A stretch of 64,000 bases of DNA from Erysipelotrichaceae bacterium (GTDB lineage: Bacteria > Bacillota_I > Bacilli_A > Erysipelotrichales > Erysipelotrichaceae), in assembly GCA_019415435.1 (NCBI GenBank), contig DXZE01000003.1, positions 9,378-73,377 on the forward strand, written 5' to 3'. Shown here piece after piece: positions 1 through 7,607 of the stretch. The first letter of the stretch is position 1. Each line of letters starts with the position of its first letter. The notes under the pieces are model-generated. The model was not told the origin of the DNA. It worked only from the letters and a program-made list of their open reading frames with translations, and ran no database searches. The position numbers were made by a program, and so were the translations under genes.

Positions 1-780
1 GGCTTTGGTGCTAACAGCAAGATGGTTGAAAAGGAAAATCCTGATTTGAAGGGTTTTATCACAACTAACGCTCCTGGTGCACAGGGACAGGGCATCACAA
101 TGGCTGAAGCCAAGGATGTCAATGCCGATACAGTTGATATGAAACAGATTCAGCTGCACCCGACTGTACATGTTGATGATGATGGCAATGCTCATCTGAT
201 CACAGAAGGCTTAAGAGGTGATGGTGCTATCCTTGTAAACAAGGAAGGCAAGAGATTCACAAATGAGGTCGGTACACGTGATGCTGTCTCTGCCGATGAA
301 AACAAGCAGACAGACGGCCAGGCATGGTTAATCGTAGATGATTCCATGGTTAAGGCTTCTGCAGTCATCCAGGGCTATATTGATTCCGGTTATACAGTTA
401 CTGGTTCTGATCCTAAGGCATTAGCTAAGGAAATGAATGTTGACGCAGATACACTGCAGTCTACTATTGATACATGGAACGCTGATGTTGAAGCCAAGAA
501 CGATCCTGACTTTGGCAGAACTTCCTTCGATCATCAGTTAACAGGTACACTGTATGCATTAACAGTACAGCCAGGTGTTCACCACACAATGGGTGGTTTG
601 AAGATTGATACTTCTGCGGAAGTTATCAACAAGGATGGCGATGTCATCCTAGGTCTCTTTGCCGCAGGTGAAGTTACTGGTGGTGTACATGGTGCTAACC
701 GCTTAGGCGGTAATGCCGTTGCTGACTTCGTTGTCTTCGGACGTATCGCAGGTCAGTCCGCAACAGATTACGCAAAGTAA
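1..780 (+). CDS. FAD-binding fumarate reductase-type flavoprotein, C-terminal part (5' cut by window edge)
   Basis: The reading frame is open from base 1, so the N-terminal FAD-binding part lies outside the window; about 259 residues are present. What is seen: QIQLHPTV, a substrate-side segment with GLRGDGAIL followed by GKRFTNE, and the C-terminal FAD-contact motif AAGEVTGGVHGANRLGGNA. These are hallmarks of the fumarate reductase/succinate dehydrogenase flavoprotein family (flavocytochrome c, urocanate reductase and NADH:fumarate reductase types). Family members reduce fumarate or a related unsaturated acid with electrons passed from flavin. The substrate cannot be decided without the N-terminus, where FMN-binding or heme domains would sit. 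An intrinsic terminator follows directly. Confidence 0.85.
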   Translation, partial: GFGANSKMVEKENPDLKGFITTNAPGAQGQGITMAEAKDVNADTVDMKQIQLHPTVHVDDDGNAHLITEGLRGDGAILVNKEGKRFTNEVGTRDAVSADENKQTDGQAWLIVDDSMVKASAVIQGYIDSGYTVTGSDPKALAKEMNVDADTLQSTIDTWNADVEAKNDPDFGRTSFDHQLTGTLYALTVQPGVHHTMGGLKIDTSAEVINKDGDVILGLFAAGEVTGGVHGANRLGGNAVADFVVFGRIAGQSATDYAK

Positions 781-790
781 GCTAAAGATT

Positions 791-824
791 AAGATCTCTG
801 CTTTATAAGCAGAGGTCTTTTCTT
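791..824 (+). terminator. Rho-independent terminator after the flavoprotein gene
   Basis: A stem of about 10 bp (arm ATCTCTGCTT against AAGCAGAGGT, one G-U pair) is followed by a T-rich run. It separates the flavoprotein gene from the downstream peptidase gene. Confidence 0.8.
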
Positions 825-848
825 TATAATTTAATAGCAGAGGTATAT

Positions 849-2342
849 ATGACAATTCAAGAAGAAATAAAGAAATATCAGGACTGGATATTCAGACAAT
901 CCGCCTATCAGATGGCACTAAACATTATCGGTATTGATAAACAGACCGTAGCACCGTCAGCCGGTGCTTCCTATCGTGATCAGAGAACGGCTTACCTTTC
1001 CGGTGAATTATTTTCTATAGAAACAGAAGAAGATATGATTCCGGTATTGAAGGATCTCAGTGAAAACGCAGATGATCCGGACATTAAAAAGGGCGCAGAA
1101 CTTTACTACAAAGAAGTCACGAAGACAAAAGTCATTCCAAAGGATGAGTATGTAGCTAGTGAAGAATTACTGAATGCTTCTTATGATGCCTGGCTGAAAG
1201 CAAAGAAAGAGAATGATTACAGTATCTTTGAACCATATCTTAAAAAGGTAATTGATTTAAAGAAGAAAGAGTACGGGTATCGTCATAGTGATAAGAAACT
1301 GTATGATCAGATGCTGGATGATTTTGAACCTGGTATGAACATGCAGAAGTATGATGCCTTCTTTGAAGCATTGAAGGAAAGACTCATACCTTTCATTCAA
1401 AAGGTAAACAAGGCAAGGCAGATTGATGATGCTTTTTTGTATCAGGAATATGATATTGATGGTCAGAAGAAGTTTATGGATCATCTGCTTCAGTATCTGC
1501 GTTTTGATCCTTCATGGGGTTATCAGAATGAAACCGAGCATCCGTTTACAGACTGGACATGTGAGAATGACTGCCGTACGACTACAAAGTATCTAAAGAA
1601 TAATGTCATATCTGCCATTCTTTCCACTGTACATGAATGCGGTCATGCCTGGTATGAACATGATGTAAAGCCTGCATATGACGGCATGATACTTTCCTAT
1701 GGTATTTCCAGCGGCATGCATGAATCGCAATCCCGCTTATGTGAAAACTACCTTGGCAGATCTCTTCCTTTCTGGAAATACAATTATCCTTTCTTACAGA
1801 AACAGTTTCCTGATCAGTTAGACAATGTGTCATTAGAACAGTTTGTTAAGGCTATCAATGTTGCCAGACCATCCTTAGTCAGAACCGAGGCTGATGAGTT
1901 AACGTATCCGATGCATATTGTTATTCGCTATGAGATTGAAAAGGGATTGTTTAACGGATCTATCTCTACGGAAGGTTTGGATAAGACATGGAATGACATG
2001 TATCAAAAGTATCTTGGTATATCCTCTAAAGACGCAAGGGATGGCATCTTACAGGATGTTCATTGGAGTGATGGTGAATTCGGTTATTTTCCTACATACG
2101 CGCTTGGCTCAGCCTTTGCGGCCCAGTTTGTCCATAAGATGAGAGAAGAGATACCAGTTGATGATCTTCTTGAAAACAATCTCTATGAAAAGATCATGGC
2201 ATGGTTAAAAGAACATATTCATCAATACGGCTGTTTCTATAATGCGGATGAAATCATGCTTAAAGCTACTGGCGAACCATTTAACGTTAACTACTATCTG
2301 GATTATCTCGAAGATAAATACACAAAGCTGTATAACCTTTAA
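849..2342 (+). CDS. M32 family metallocarboxypeptidase (thermostable carboxypeptidase 1 type)
   Basis: Predicted zinc carboxypeptidase of 497 residues, the usual length for peptidase family M32, removing C-terminal residues from peptides in the cytoplasm. What is seen, in family order: HPF (EHPFTD), the NDCRTTTKY segment in place of DxRxT, the zinc-binding HExxH motif (HECGHAWYEH), GMHESQSR with a further HES signature, the VARPSLVRTEADE stretch, and GILQDVHWSDGEFGYFP corresponding to GxxQDxHW. The start at 849 follows the weak site GCAGAGG. It has its own terminator-separated unit and is followed after 5 nt by xpt, so the two are probably cotranscribed. Confidence 0.93.
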   Translation: MTIQEEIKKYQDWIFRQSAYQMALNIIGIDKQTVAPSAGASYRDQRTAYLSGELFSIETEEDMIPVLKDLSENADDPDIKKGAELYYKEVTKTKVIPKDEYVASEELLNASYDAWLKAKKENDYSIFEPYLKKVIDLKKKEYGYRHSDKKLYDQMLDDFEPGMNMQKYDAFFEALKERLIPFIQKVNKARQIDDAFLYQEYDIDGQKKFMDHLLQYLRFDPSWGYQNETEHPFTDWTCENDCRTTTKYLKNNVISAILSTVHECGHAWYEHDVKPAYDGMILSYGISSGMHESQSRLCENYLGRSLPFWKYNYPFLQKQFPDQLDNVSLEQFVKAINVARPSLVRTEADELTYPMHIVIRYEIEKGLFNGSISTEGLDKTWNDMYQKYLGISSKDARDGILQDVHWSDGEFGYFPTYALGSAFAAQFVHKMREEIPVDDLLENNLYEKIMAWLKEHIHQYGCFYNADEIMLKATGEPFNVNYYLDYLEDKYTKLYNL

Positions 2343-2347
2343 ACATT

Positions 2348-2920
2348 ATGAAAGAACTAGAAAAACGTATATTGGAAGATGGAACCATTCTTCCCGGAAA
2401 CATATTAAAAGTAGACAGTTTCCTGAATCATCAACTGGATGTACATCTGTTAAAAGATATCGGTAATGAGTTTCATCGTATCTTTAAAGATGAACAGATT
2501 ACAAAGATATTAACGATTGAAGCCAGCGGTATAGCGATTGCCTGCTTTACCGCAGAGGCCTTTGATGTACCGGTATTGTTTGCCAAGAAATCAAAGAGTG
2601 CCAATATCGGTAATGATGTATATAAGTCAAAAGTACATTCCTATACCTATAACCGTGACTATGACATCACTGTTTCAAAGAAATATCTGAATGCTTCAGA
2701 CAGAGTATTAATCGTAGATGACTTCATGGCTAATGGCTTAGCCGCAGAGGGTCTGGCGGATATCGTCAATCAGGCTGGAGCCCAATTAGCCGGTATAGGC
2801 ATATGTATTGAAAAAGGTTTCCAGCAGGGTGGCAAAAGATTACGTGAAAAGGGTATCCGGGTAGAAAGCCTTGCTGTAATCAAGTCCATGAGTGATCAGA
2901 ATATCACTTTTGAAGAATAG
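2348..2920 (+). CDS. xpt: Xanthine phosphoribosyltransferase
   Basis: 190 residues, normal for Xpt. It converts xanthine and PRPP to XMP in purine salvage. What is seen: the family N-terminus MKELEKRILEDGTILPGN, and the PRPP-binding loop VLIVDDFMANGLAAEGL (two acidic residues followed by a small-residue loop) at about residues 122-138. It starts 5 nt after the M32 peptidase stop and has no clear Shine-Dalgarno site, suggesting translational coupling. No guanine riboswitch is visible before it, unlike many Firmicute xpt genes, and no pbuX-type permease gene follows. Confidence 0.92.
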   Translation: MKELEKRILEDGTILPGNILKVDSFLNHQLDVHLLKDIGNEFHRIFKDEQITKILTIEASGIAIACFTAEAFDVPVLFAKKSKSANIGNDVYKSKVHSYTYNRDYDITVSKKYLNASDRVLIVDDFMANGLAAEGLADIVNQAGAQLAGIGICIEKGFQQGGKRLREKGIRVESLAVIKSMSDQNITFEE

Positions 2921-2972
2921 ACATGCATGCATTTCTGACTGTAATGAATAACAAAACAGAAGGAGAGTAATC

Positions 2973-3443
2973 ATGTCTTTGGAAAAAGTACAGAAATATT
3001 TCAAACAGTATGGCATGAATGACAGAATCATTGTCCTGGATGAATCCAGTGCCACGGTAGACTTAGCAGCACATGCACTGCATACCGAACCAGCTCAGAT
3101 TGCCAAGACCTTAAGCTTTATGGCTGGCGATCAGCCAATCCTTATTGTGATGGAAGGTACAGCCAGAGTGGATAATCATAAGTACAAGGAGTTCTTCCAT
3201 AAAAAGGCAAAGATGATGAGTGGAGAAGAATTAGAGAAATATGTAGGCCATAAGGCAGGTGGTGTCTGTCCGTTTGGCATCCCGGAAGGGACAGATGTGT
3301 ATCTCGATGAATCCCTGAAAAAGTTCAAGATCGTATTCCCAGCCTGTGGTTCCGGCAACTCCGCCATTGAATTAACAATTCCGGAATTAGAAAAGTATTC
3401 TAATTTCAAGGTATGGATTGATGTCACCAAAGAGCCAGAGTAA
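2973..3443 (+). CDS. YbaK/EbsC family aminoacyl-tRNA deacylase-like protein
   Basis: 156-residue single-domain protein of the YbaK/ProX editing superfamily, whose members hydrolyse mischarged tRNAs (for example Cys- or Ala-tRNA-Pro). What is seen: the N-terminal KVQKYFKQYG helix; QIAKTLSFMAGDQPILIVMEG, the central strand region with its conserved lysine; KAGGVCPFGIPEGTDVY, the family's GGVCPFG-type loop; and a C-terminal FPACGSGNSAIELT segment. The start has a strong AAGGAGAG site. Its exact tRNA substrate cannot be read from sequence. A terminator follows. Confidence 0.88.
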   Translation: MSLEKVQKYFKQYGMNDRIIVLDESSATVDLAAHALHTEPAQIAKTLSFMAGDQPILIVMEGTARVDNHKYKEFFHKKAKMMSGEELEKYVGHKAGGVCPFGIPEGTDVYLDESLKKFKIVFPACGSGNSAIELTIPELEKYSNFKVWIDVTKEPE

Positions 3444-3470
3444 TTTTACAAAAACAGAATCTATTCGATG

Positions 3471-3495
3471 AAAGCACTTATATGGTGCTTTTTCA
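3471..3495 (+). terminator. Rho-independent terminator
   Basis: Hairpin AAAGCAC / GTGCTTT with loop TTATATG, running into a T tract. It lies between the deacylase gene and the iron operon. Confidence 0.75.
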
Positions 3496-3528
3496 CATTT
3501 TTCTCCCAAAATGTTGTTGATGTTATAA

Positions 3529-3547
3529 GTTAGTTAGACTAAACTAA
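3529..3547 (+). promoter_or_regulatory. Candidate DtxR/IdeR-type iron operator before feoA
   Basis: The 19-mer GTTAGTTAGACTAAACTAA is centred on a perfect TTAG-A-CTAA core. Its right half matches 8 of 9 positions of the known DtxR/IdeR box half CTAACCTAA, and its left half matches 6 of 9. A TTGATG -35 (3517-3522) with a TAAACT -10 (3540-3545) at 17-bp spacing would put the operator over the core promoter, as expected for an iron-loaded repressor. That a DtxR-family protein binds here is inference. Confidence 0.6.
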
Positions 3548-3601
3548 TTCTCGTTAGGGAAAGATAACTAACAGTGTGAAGCGTCAGAAGGAGGCATACT
3601 T

Positions 3602-3814
3602 ATGATGCCATTGACATTAGCAGATCCGGGTAAAGAGAACACAATTGTCAAGATTGGCGGCAGTGCTGAAGTAAAGCAGCACCTGGCTGATCTTGGTTTT
3701 GTTGTTGGCGGCAAGGTAACTGTTGTTACAGAAGCTAATGGGAATCTGATTGTGAATGTGAAGGAATCACGTGTAGCTATTGGCAAAAACATGGCTATGA
3801 AAATCATGGTTTGA
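3602..3814 (+). CDS. feoA: FeoA-domain ferrous iron transport protein
   Basis: 70-residue SH3-like FeoA protein that associates with the cytoplasmic side of FeoB in Fe(II) uptake. What is seen: the QHLADLGFVVGGKVTVV segment typical of FeoA, and the C-terminal hydrophobic strand SRVAIGKNMAMKIMV. Two adjacent ATG codons (3602 and 3605) follow a strong GAAGGAGG site; 3602 or 3605 may be used. It is the first gene of the feo operon and has a second FeoA paralogue 13 nt downstream. A DtxR-like box precedes it. Confidence 0.9.
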   Translation: MMPLTLADPGKENTIVKIGGSAEVKQHLADLGFVVGGKVTVVTEANGNLIVNVKESRVAIGKNMAMKIMV

Positions 3815-3827
3815 CAAGGGAGGAAAG

Positions 3828-4049
3828 ATGAAGACATTAAAAGACGCAAAGATCGGTGAAACGGTCAAGGTTGTCAAAATTCATGGTGAAGGAGCTGTAA
3901 AGCGCAGAATCATGGATATGGGCATTACAAAGGGAATTGATGTATATGTCCGCAAGACTGCACCATTAGGTGATCCGATTGAAGTAACTGTACGTGGATA
4001 TGAATTATCCCTGCGTAAGTTTGACGCTGAAAAGATTGAGGTCGCTTAA
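3828..4049 (+). CDS. feoA: Second FeoA-domain protein
   Basis: 73-residue FeoA paralogue. What is seen: GAVKRRIMDMGITKGIDV, matching the FeoA signature with RRxxxMGxxxG, and the C-terminal YELSLRKFDAEKIEV strand. Its AAGGGAGG site lies before ATG 3828. Tandem FeoA genes before feoB are common in Firmicutes, and the two may form a heteromer or act at different FeoB surfaces. This copy is closer to the canonical FeoA sequence than the first one. Confidence 0.92.
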   Translation: MKTLKDAKIGETVKVVKIHGEGAVKRRIMDMGITKGIDVYVRKTAPLGDPIEVTVRGYELSLRKFDAEKIEVA

Positions 4050-4097
4050 TTAACAACGACGAACAGGGCAAATGCCTCAAAGGAAAGGAACGAGAGA

Positions 4098-6566
4098 ATG
4101 GCAGAAACGAAGATTAAGATTGCCTTGGCCGGTAATCCAAATAGTGGTAAGACCACATTGTTTAACGCATTAACAGGTTCCAACCAGTTCGTAGGTAACT
4201 GGCCGGGAGTCACTGTTGAAAAGAAGGAAGGACGCTTAAAGAAGCACAATGATGTTATCATTGAAGACTTACCTGGCATCTATTCCTTATCTCCATATAC
4301 ACTGGAGGAAGTTGTATCCAGACAATATCTGGTTACAGAAAAGCCAGATGCAATTCTGAATATTGTTGATGGTACAAACCTTGAAAGAAATCTGTATCTG
4401 ACAACTCAGTTAACAGAGCTGAATATCCCGGTTGTTGTAGCTGTAAACATGATGGATCTGGTCCGTAAGAATGGGGATAAGATCAACATCGAGAAGCTTT
4501 CTGAAACACTTGGAGCAACAGTTGTAGAAATCTCAGCATTAAAAGAGACAGGCATCATGGAAGCTGCTGAAGCTGCTATCACAGCTGCCAAGGAACATAA
4601 GGTTCCTAAGTATCATAAGTTTAATGCTGACGTAGAAAATGCATTGTCTGTTATCACAGAAAACTGTCTGAACAGTATTGAAGAAGGCCAGAAGAGATGG
4701 TATGCCATCAAGGTCTTTGAAAGAGACAGCAAGGTTCTGGATGGCTTAAAGCTTACAGATGCACAAAAGGTCAAGGCTGAAGAAGCTATCAAGGCTGTAG
4801 AAACAAAGGAAGATGATGACAGTGAATCTATCATCACTGATCAGCGTTATACAGCTATTACAAATACATTAAACGGTGTCTATAAGAAGAAGGGCGCCGG
4901 TGAATTATCTGTATCTGATAAGATCGATAAGATCGTAACAAACAGATGGTTAGGTTTACCTGTCTTTGCGGTAGTTATGTTCATTGTCTACTATGTATCC
5001 ATTCAGACAATTGGTATTGGTGCTACAGACTGGGTTAACGATGGCCTGTTTGGTGATGGATGGTTCTGGGGCGGCGTTGGCCGTGAGCAGTATGATGACG
5101 CTTCCAGTACATACAGTATTGCCAGTGAAAGAGCTGATGAATTCCTTGATGCAGCCCAGGATGAGGGTGCTATCAAGCTGGATGATGACAATAATGTCAC
5201 AGTTCTTGATCAGGATGCCTTCGAAAAGGTTACCGTAAGTGAAGTTACCGTTCATGATGATGAAGGTAATCTGATGGATGATGAAGCTATCAGCAACTAC
5301 AACTACGCTGACTATGAAAAGGATGCAGCTGTAGAAGAACCAGATCCTTCTGATTATGGTCCTTGGGCAGATGGCTTGCCAACATTAATTCAGAATGGTC
5401 TTACCGCAATTAACTGTGCAGACTGGTTACAGGATCTGATCCTGAATGGTATCGTTGCCGGTGTTGGTGCCGTTCTTGGCTTCTTGCCACAGATGCTTGT
5501 CTTATTCTTCTTCCTGGCATTCCTTGAAGGATGCGGCTATATGGCACGTATTGCCTTCGTTATGGACCGTATCTTCAGAAAGTTTGGATTATCCGGTAAG
5601 TCTTTTATTCCAATGTTAATCGGTACAGGATGTGGCGTACCTGGTGTCATGGCATCCCGTACAATTGAAAATGAGCGTGACAGAAGAATGACGGTTATGA
5701 CAACAACCTTTATTCCATGTTCCGCAAAGCTTCCTATCATCGCATTGATCTCTGGCGCATTCTTCAATAATTCCGGTCTTGTGGCGACAAGTGCTTACTT
5801 CCTTGGTGTCGCTTCAATCGTTATCTCCGGTATTATCTTAAAGAAGACAAAGATGTTTGCTGGTGAGCCTGCTCCATTCGTTATGGAACTTCCTGCATAT
5901 CACTGGCCGACACCTTCCAATATCCTGCATTCCATGTGGGAGCGTGGTTCTTCCTTCGTTAAGAAGGCTGGTTCCATTATCTTAATCGCAACAATCCTTG
6001 TATGGTTTTTATCCTCTTATGGAGTTACATCCTCTGGATTTGGCGCCGTATCTGAAGATCAGTCCTTACTTGCTGTATTCGGTAATGCTGTCAAGTGGAT
6101 CTTTATCCCGACAGGTTTTGCAGACTGGAGAGCTGCAGTTGCTGTTATCTCCGGCTTAATCGCAAAGGAGAACGTCGTTGGTACAATGGGTGTTCTCTAT
6201 GGCGCTGGTGAAGTTGCTGAAAACGGATGGCAGATCTTCCATTCCATGAATGCTGCCTTCGATGGTTCCGCAATTGCCGGTTATTCTTTCCTTGCCTTCA
6301 ACCTGTTATGTGCTCCTTGCTTCGCAGCTATCGGTGCTATCAGAAGAGAGATGAACTCTTCTAAGTGGACATGGTTTGCGATCGGTTATCAGTGTGGATG
6401 GGCATATGTCGTATCTGCTATTATCTATAACCTTGGCATGCTGTTTGCTCATGGTGTATTCAGCTTCTGGACTGTTGTAGCATTTATCTTTGTCGCATTG
6501 ATCATCTATGGTCTTGCCAGACCATATCATGAATCAGAGACACTTACAGAAACAGTCAAAGCGTAA
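4098..6566 (+). CDS. feoB: Ferrous iron transporter B, with a large acidic loop between the first membrane helices
   Basis: 822-residue Fe(II) permease of the inner membrane with an N-terminal G-protein domain. What is seen: G1 GNPNSGKTTLFNA, G2 NWPGVTVEKKEG, G3 DLPGIYSLSPYT, G4 NMMD, and G5-like SALKETG. A helical spacer follows (about 170-270), then the membrane domain with the conserved GCGYMARIAFVMDR and GTGCGVPGVMASRT (Gate-motif cysteine). Between the first membrane helix (around 285-305) and the next (around 448) lie roughly 100 extra residues rich in Asp and Glu; E. coli FeoB has a short loop there. It is the third gene of the feo operon, behind two feoA genes. Function is secure; the role of the acidic insert is unknown. 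Confidence 0.96.
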   Translation: MAETKIKIALAGNPNSGKTTLFNALTGSNQFVGNWPGVTVEKKEGRLKKHNDVIIEDLPGIYSLSPYTLEEVVSRQYLVTEKPDAILNIVDGTNLERNLYLTTQLTELNIPVVVAVNMMDLVRKNGDKINIEKLSETLGATVVEISALKETGIMEAAEAAITAAKEHKVPKYHKFNADVENALSVITENCLNSIEEGQKRWYAIKVFERDSKVLDGLKLTDAQKVKAEEAIKAVETKEDDDSESIITDQRYTAITNTLNGVYKKKGAGELSVSDKIDKIVTNRWLGLPVFAVVMFIVYYVSIQTIGIGATDWVNDGLFGDGWFWGGVGREQYDDASSTYSIASERADEFLDAAQDEGAIKLDDDNNVTVLDQDAFEKVTVSEVTVHDDEGNLMDDEAISNYNYADYEKDAAVEEPDPSDYGPWADGLPTLIQNGLTAINCADWLQDLILNGIVAGVGAVLGFLPQMLVLFFFLAFLEGCGYMARIAFVMDRIFRKFGLSGKSFIPMLIGTGCGVPGVMASRTIENERDRRMTVMTTTFIPCSAKLPIIALISGAFFNNSGLVATSAYFLGVASIVISGIILKKTKMFAGEPAPFVMELPAYHWPTPSNILHSMWERGSSFVKKAGSIILIATILVWFLSSYGVTSSGFGAVSEDQSLLAVFGNAVKWIFIPTGFADWRAAVAVISGLIAKENVVGTMGVLYGAGEVAENGWQIFHSMNAAFDGSAIAGYSFLAFNLLCAPCFAAIGAIRREMNSSKWTWFAIGYQCGWAYVVSAIIYNLGMLFAHGVFSFWTVVAFIFVALIIYGLARPYHESETLTETVKA

Positions 6567-6662
6567 TGTGTATTGCAATGAGTGAAAAGGAACTGACCCC
6601 GTCGTGTCATCTAAGTTATAGGGTAGTTGCCAACACTGTGCAAAAACCGATTTAAATGATTT
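6567..6662 (+). other. Non-coding stretch after feoB, no recognisable element
   Basis: No open frame or RNA signature is visible. The sequence GGAACTGACCCC resembles the edges of some insertion elements but has no partner repeat in the window. With the following pseudogene it suggests past insertion and decay behind feoB. Confidence 0.3.
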
Positions 6663-6834
6663 GATCCAAAGAAAGAAAAGACACTTGATGAAACTGCAGA
6701 AAGAGCCTTATTACAGATATTTGAAAAGAAATATGATACTGAACTGATTGCAGAAGGTATACTGGAAGAAAATATTATTCATTATGGTATGGGATTCCGT
6801 GGTAAAGATGTCTCAGTAATAATGCAGAAGTAGG
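6663..6834 (+). pseudogene. 3' relic of a DUF1703/AAA-ATPase-like (PD-(D/E)XK superfamily) gene, frameshifted
   Basis: Translation from 6663 gives DPKKEKTLDETAERALLQIF and then EKKYDTELIAEGILEENII. One nucleotide must then be skipped near 6780 to continue as HYGMGFRGKDVSVIMQK and a stop at 6832-6834. This ending resembles the C-terminus of AAA-ATPase-like/DUF1703 proteins, which close with an ALEQI...YAE...YGIAFYGKKV-type segment. Only about 58 codons remain and no start codon or upstream domain is present. The family assignment is from memory of the C-terminal pattern and is moderately sure. Confidence 0.55.
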
Positions 6835-6868
6835 AAGACACTGCTTCATAAAAACATTCATAGATTTG

Positions 6869-6901
6869 AAAAGGTTCTGGAAATCTTCCGGAACCTTTTA
6901 A
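6869..6901. terminator. Strong terminator downstream of the repressor gene and the relic, usable on both strands
   Basis: A 12-bp stem (arms AAAAGGTTCTGG and CCGGAACCTTTT, one G-U pair) is flanked by A-run and T-run. It lies between the plus-strand relic and the minus-strand repressor gene. Confidence 0.8.
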
Positions 6902-6904
6902 CTA

Positions 6905-7504
6905 TCAGGAATAATATGTTTTACAGGATAATACTCTGCCGATGATCTGAACTGGCAAGTCCTGTATTTCCTGTGGCGAGAAATAACGATTTTCGACATC
7001 CGGGTTGGCCGCTTCCAGAATCAGAAGCTTGTTTTTAAAGATGACTCTTTTAACCGTCACTTCTTCTCCAATCATTACAACCCCGATTTCACCGCTTTCC
7101 AGATGATCTGTCTTTTCTACCAATACCAAAGAACCATCCATAATGCCGATACCAATCATAGAGTTTCCGGTTACCTTCAGATAGTAATCTCCTTTTTTAC
7201 GTTCTTCCAGGGAGGCTTCTTCTTCACCAAGATAATTTTCTTCCGCAAAAAGATCATATCCGGCTTTGACATAACCAAGAACCGGTAAATGCACGGATAT
7301 ATCCATTCCCTTTAACTCCGGTTCAATGTTATAACCAAACATCTTTGAAAGCTTCGTAACGGTCTCAGAAGAGACATTTTGAATATCACCACGCCCCCAG
7401 CGCATGACCGTAGAACGGGATACACCAGCTGCTCTTGCAATATCACTGTCACTCATGCCGGTTTTCTGCTTATAGGCACGAATCATTTCTTTTAATGCTG
7501 TCAT
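6905..7504 (-). CDS. XRE-HTH/S24 autocleavable repressor (LexA/HdiR-like)
   Basis: 199-residue regulator. What is seen: an N-terminal helix-turn-helix of the Cro/CI type (KQKTGMSDSDIARAAGVSRS); a linker with an Ala-Gly pair in GYVKAGYD at the place where LexA-type proteins are cut; the catalytic serine in VTGNSMIGIGIMDGS; and the catalytic lysine in EEVTVKRVIF. This is the Ser-Lys dyad arrangement of peptidase family S24, as in LexA, UmuD and Lactococcus HdiR. The start at 7504 was chosen because a consensus promoter (TTGTTA, 17 bp, TATAAT) ends 6 nt before it. Longer starts would lie inside the promoter, and the message would be leaderless. It is divergent from a Y-family polymerase gene, so it probably represses that gene and itself until DNA damage triggers self-cleavage (inference). 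Confidence 0.85.
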   Translation of the reverse strand: MTALKEMIRAYKQKTGMSDSDIARAAGVSRSTVMRWGRGDIQNVSSETVTKLSKMFGYNIEPELKGMDISVHLPVLGYVKAGYDLFAEENYLGEEEASLEERKKGDYYLKVTGNSMIGIGIMDGSLVLVEKTDHLESGEIGVVMIGEEVTVKRVIFKNKLLILEAANPDVENRYFSPQEIQDLPVQIIGRVLSCKTYYS

Positions 7505-7597
7505 ATGCATATTATAGACTTTATGCATCAAAATAACAATTTTATAAATCTGTTTGTTGCATAATATATTGAAATAAGCAACACACACTTCTATAAT
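7505..7597. promoter_or_regulatory. Divergent promoters with two inverted repeats (candidate operators) for repressor and polymerase
   Basis: Minus-strand promoter: -35 TTGTTA (7534-7539), 17-bp spacer, -10 TATAAT (7511-7516). Plus-strand promoter: -35 TTGAAA (7569-7574), 17-bp spacer, -10 TATAAT (7592-7597). Inverted repeat 1 has arms ATGCATA (7505-7511) and TATGCAT (7522-7528) and covers the repressor -10. Inverted repeat 2 has arms TGTTGC (7555-7560) and GCAACA (7578-7583) and brackets the polymerase -35. The two repeats differ from each other, so which one is the operator is open. Confidence 0.7.
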
Positions 7598-7607
7598 TGG
7601 AAATGAA

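Noticed and set aside
2921..2972. Guanine riboswitch or other leader near xpt
   Set aside because: xpt starts 5 nt after the preceding gene and no aptamer-like sequence is present before the pair or after xpt.
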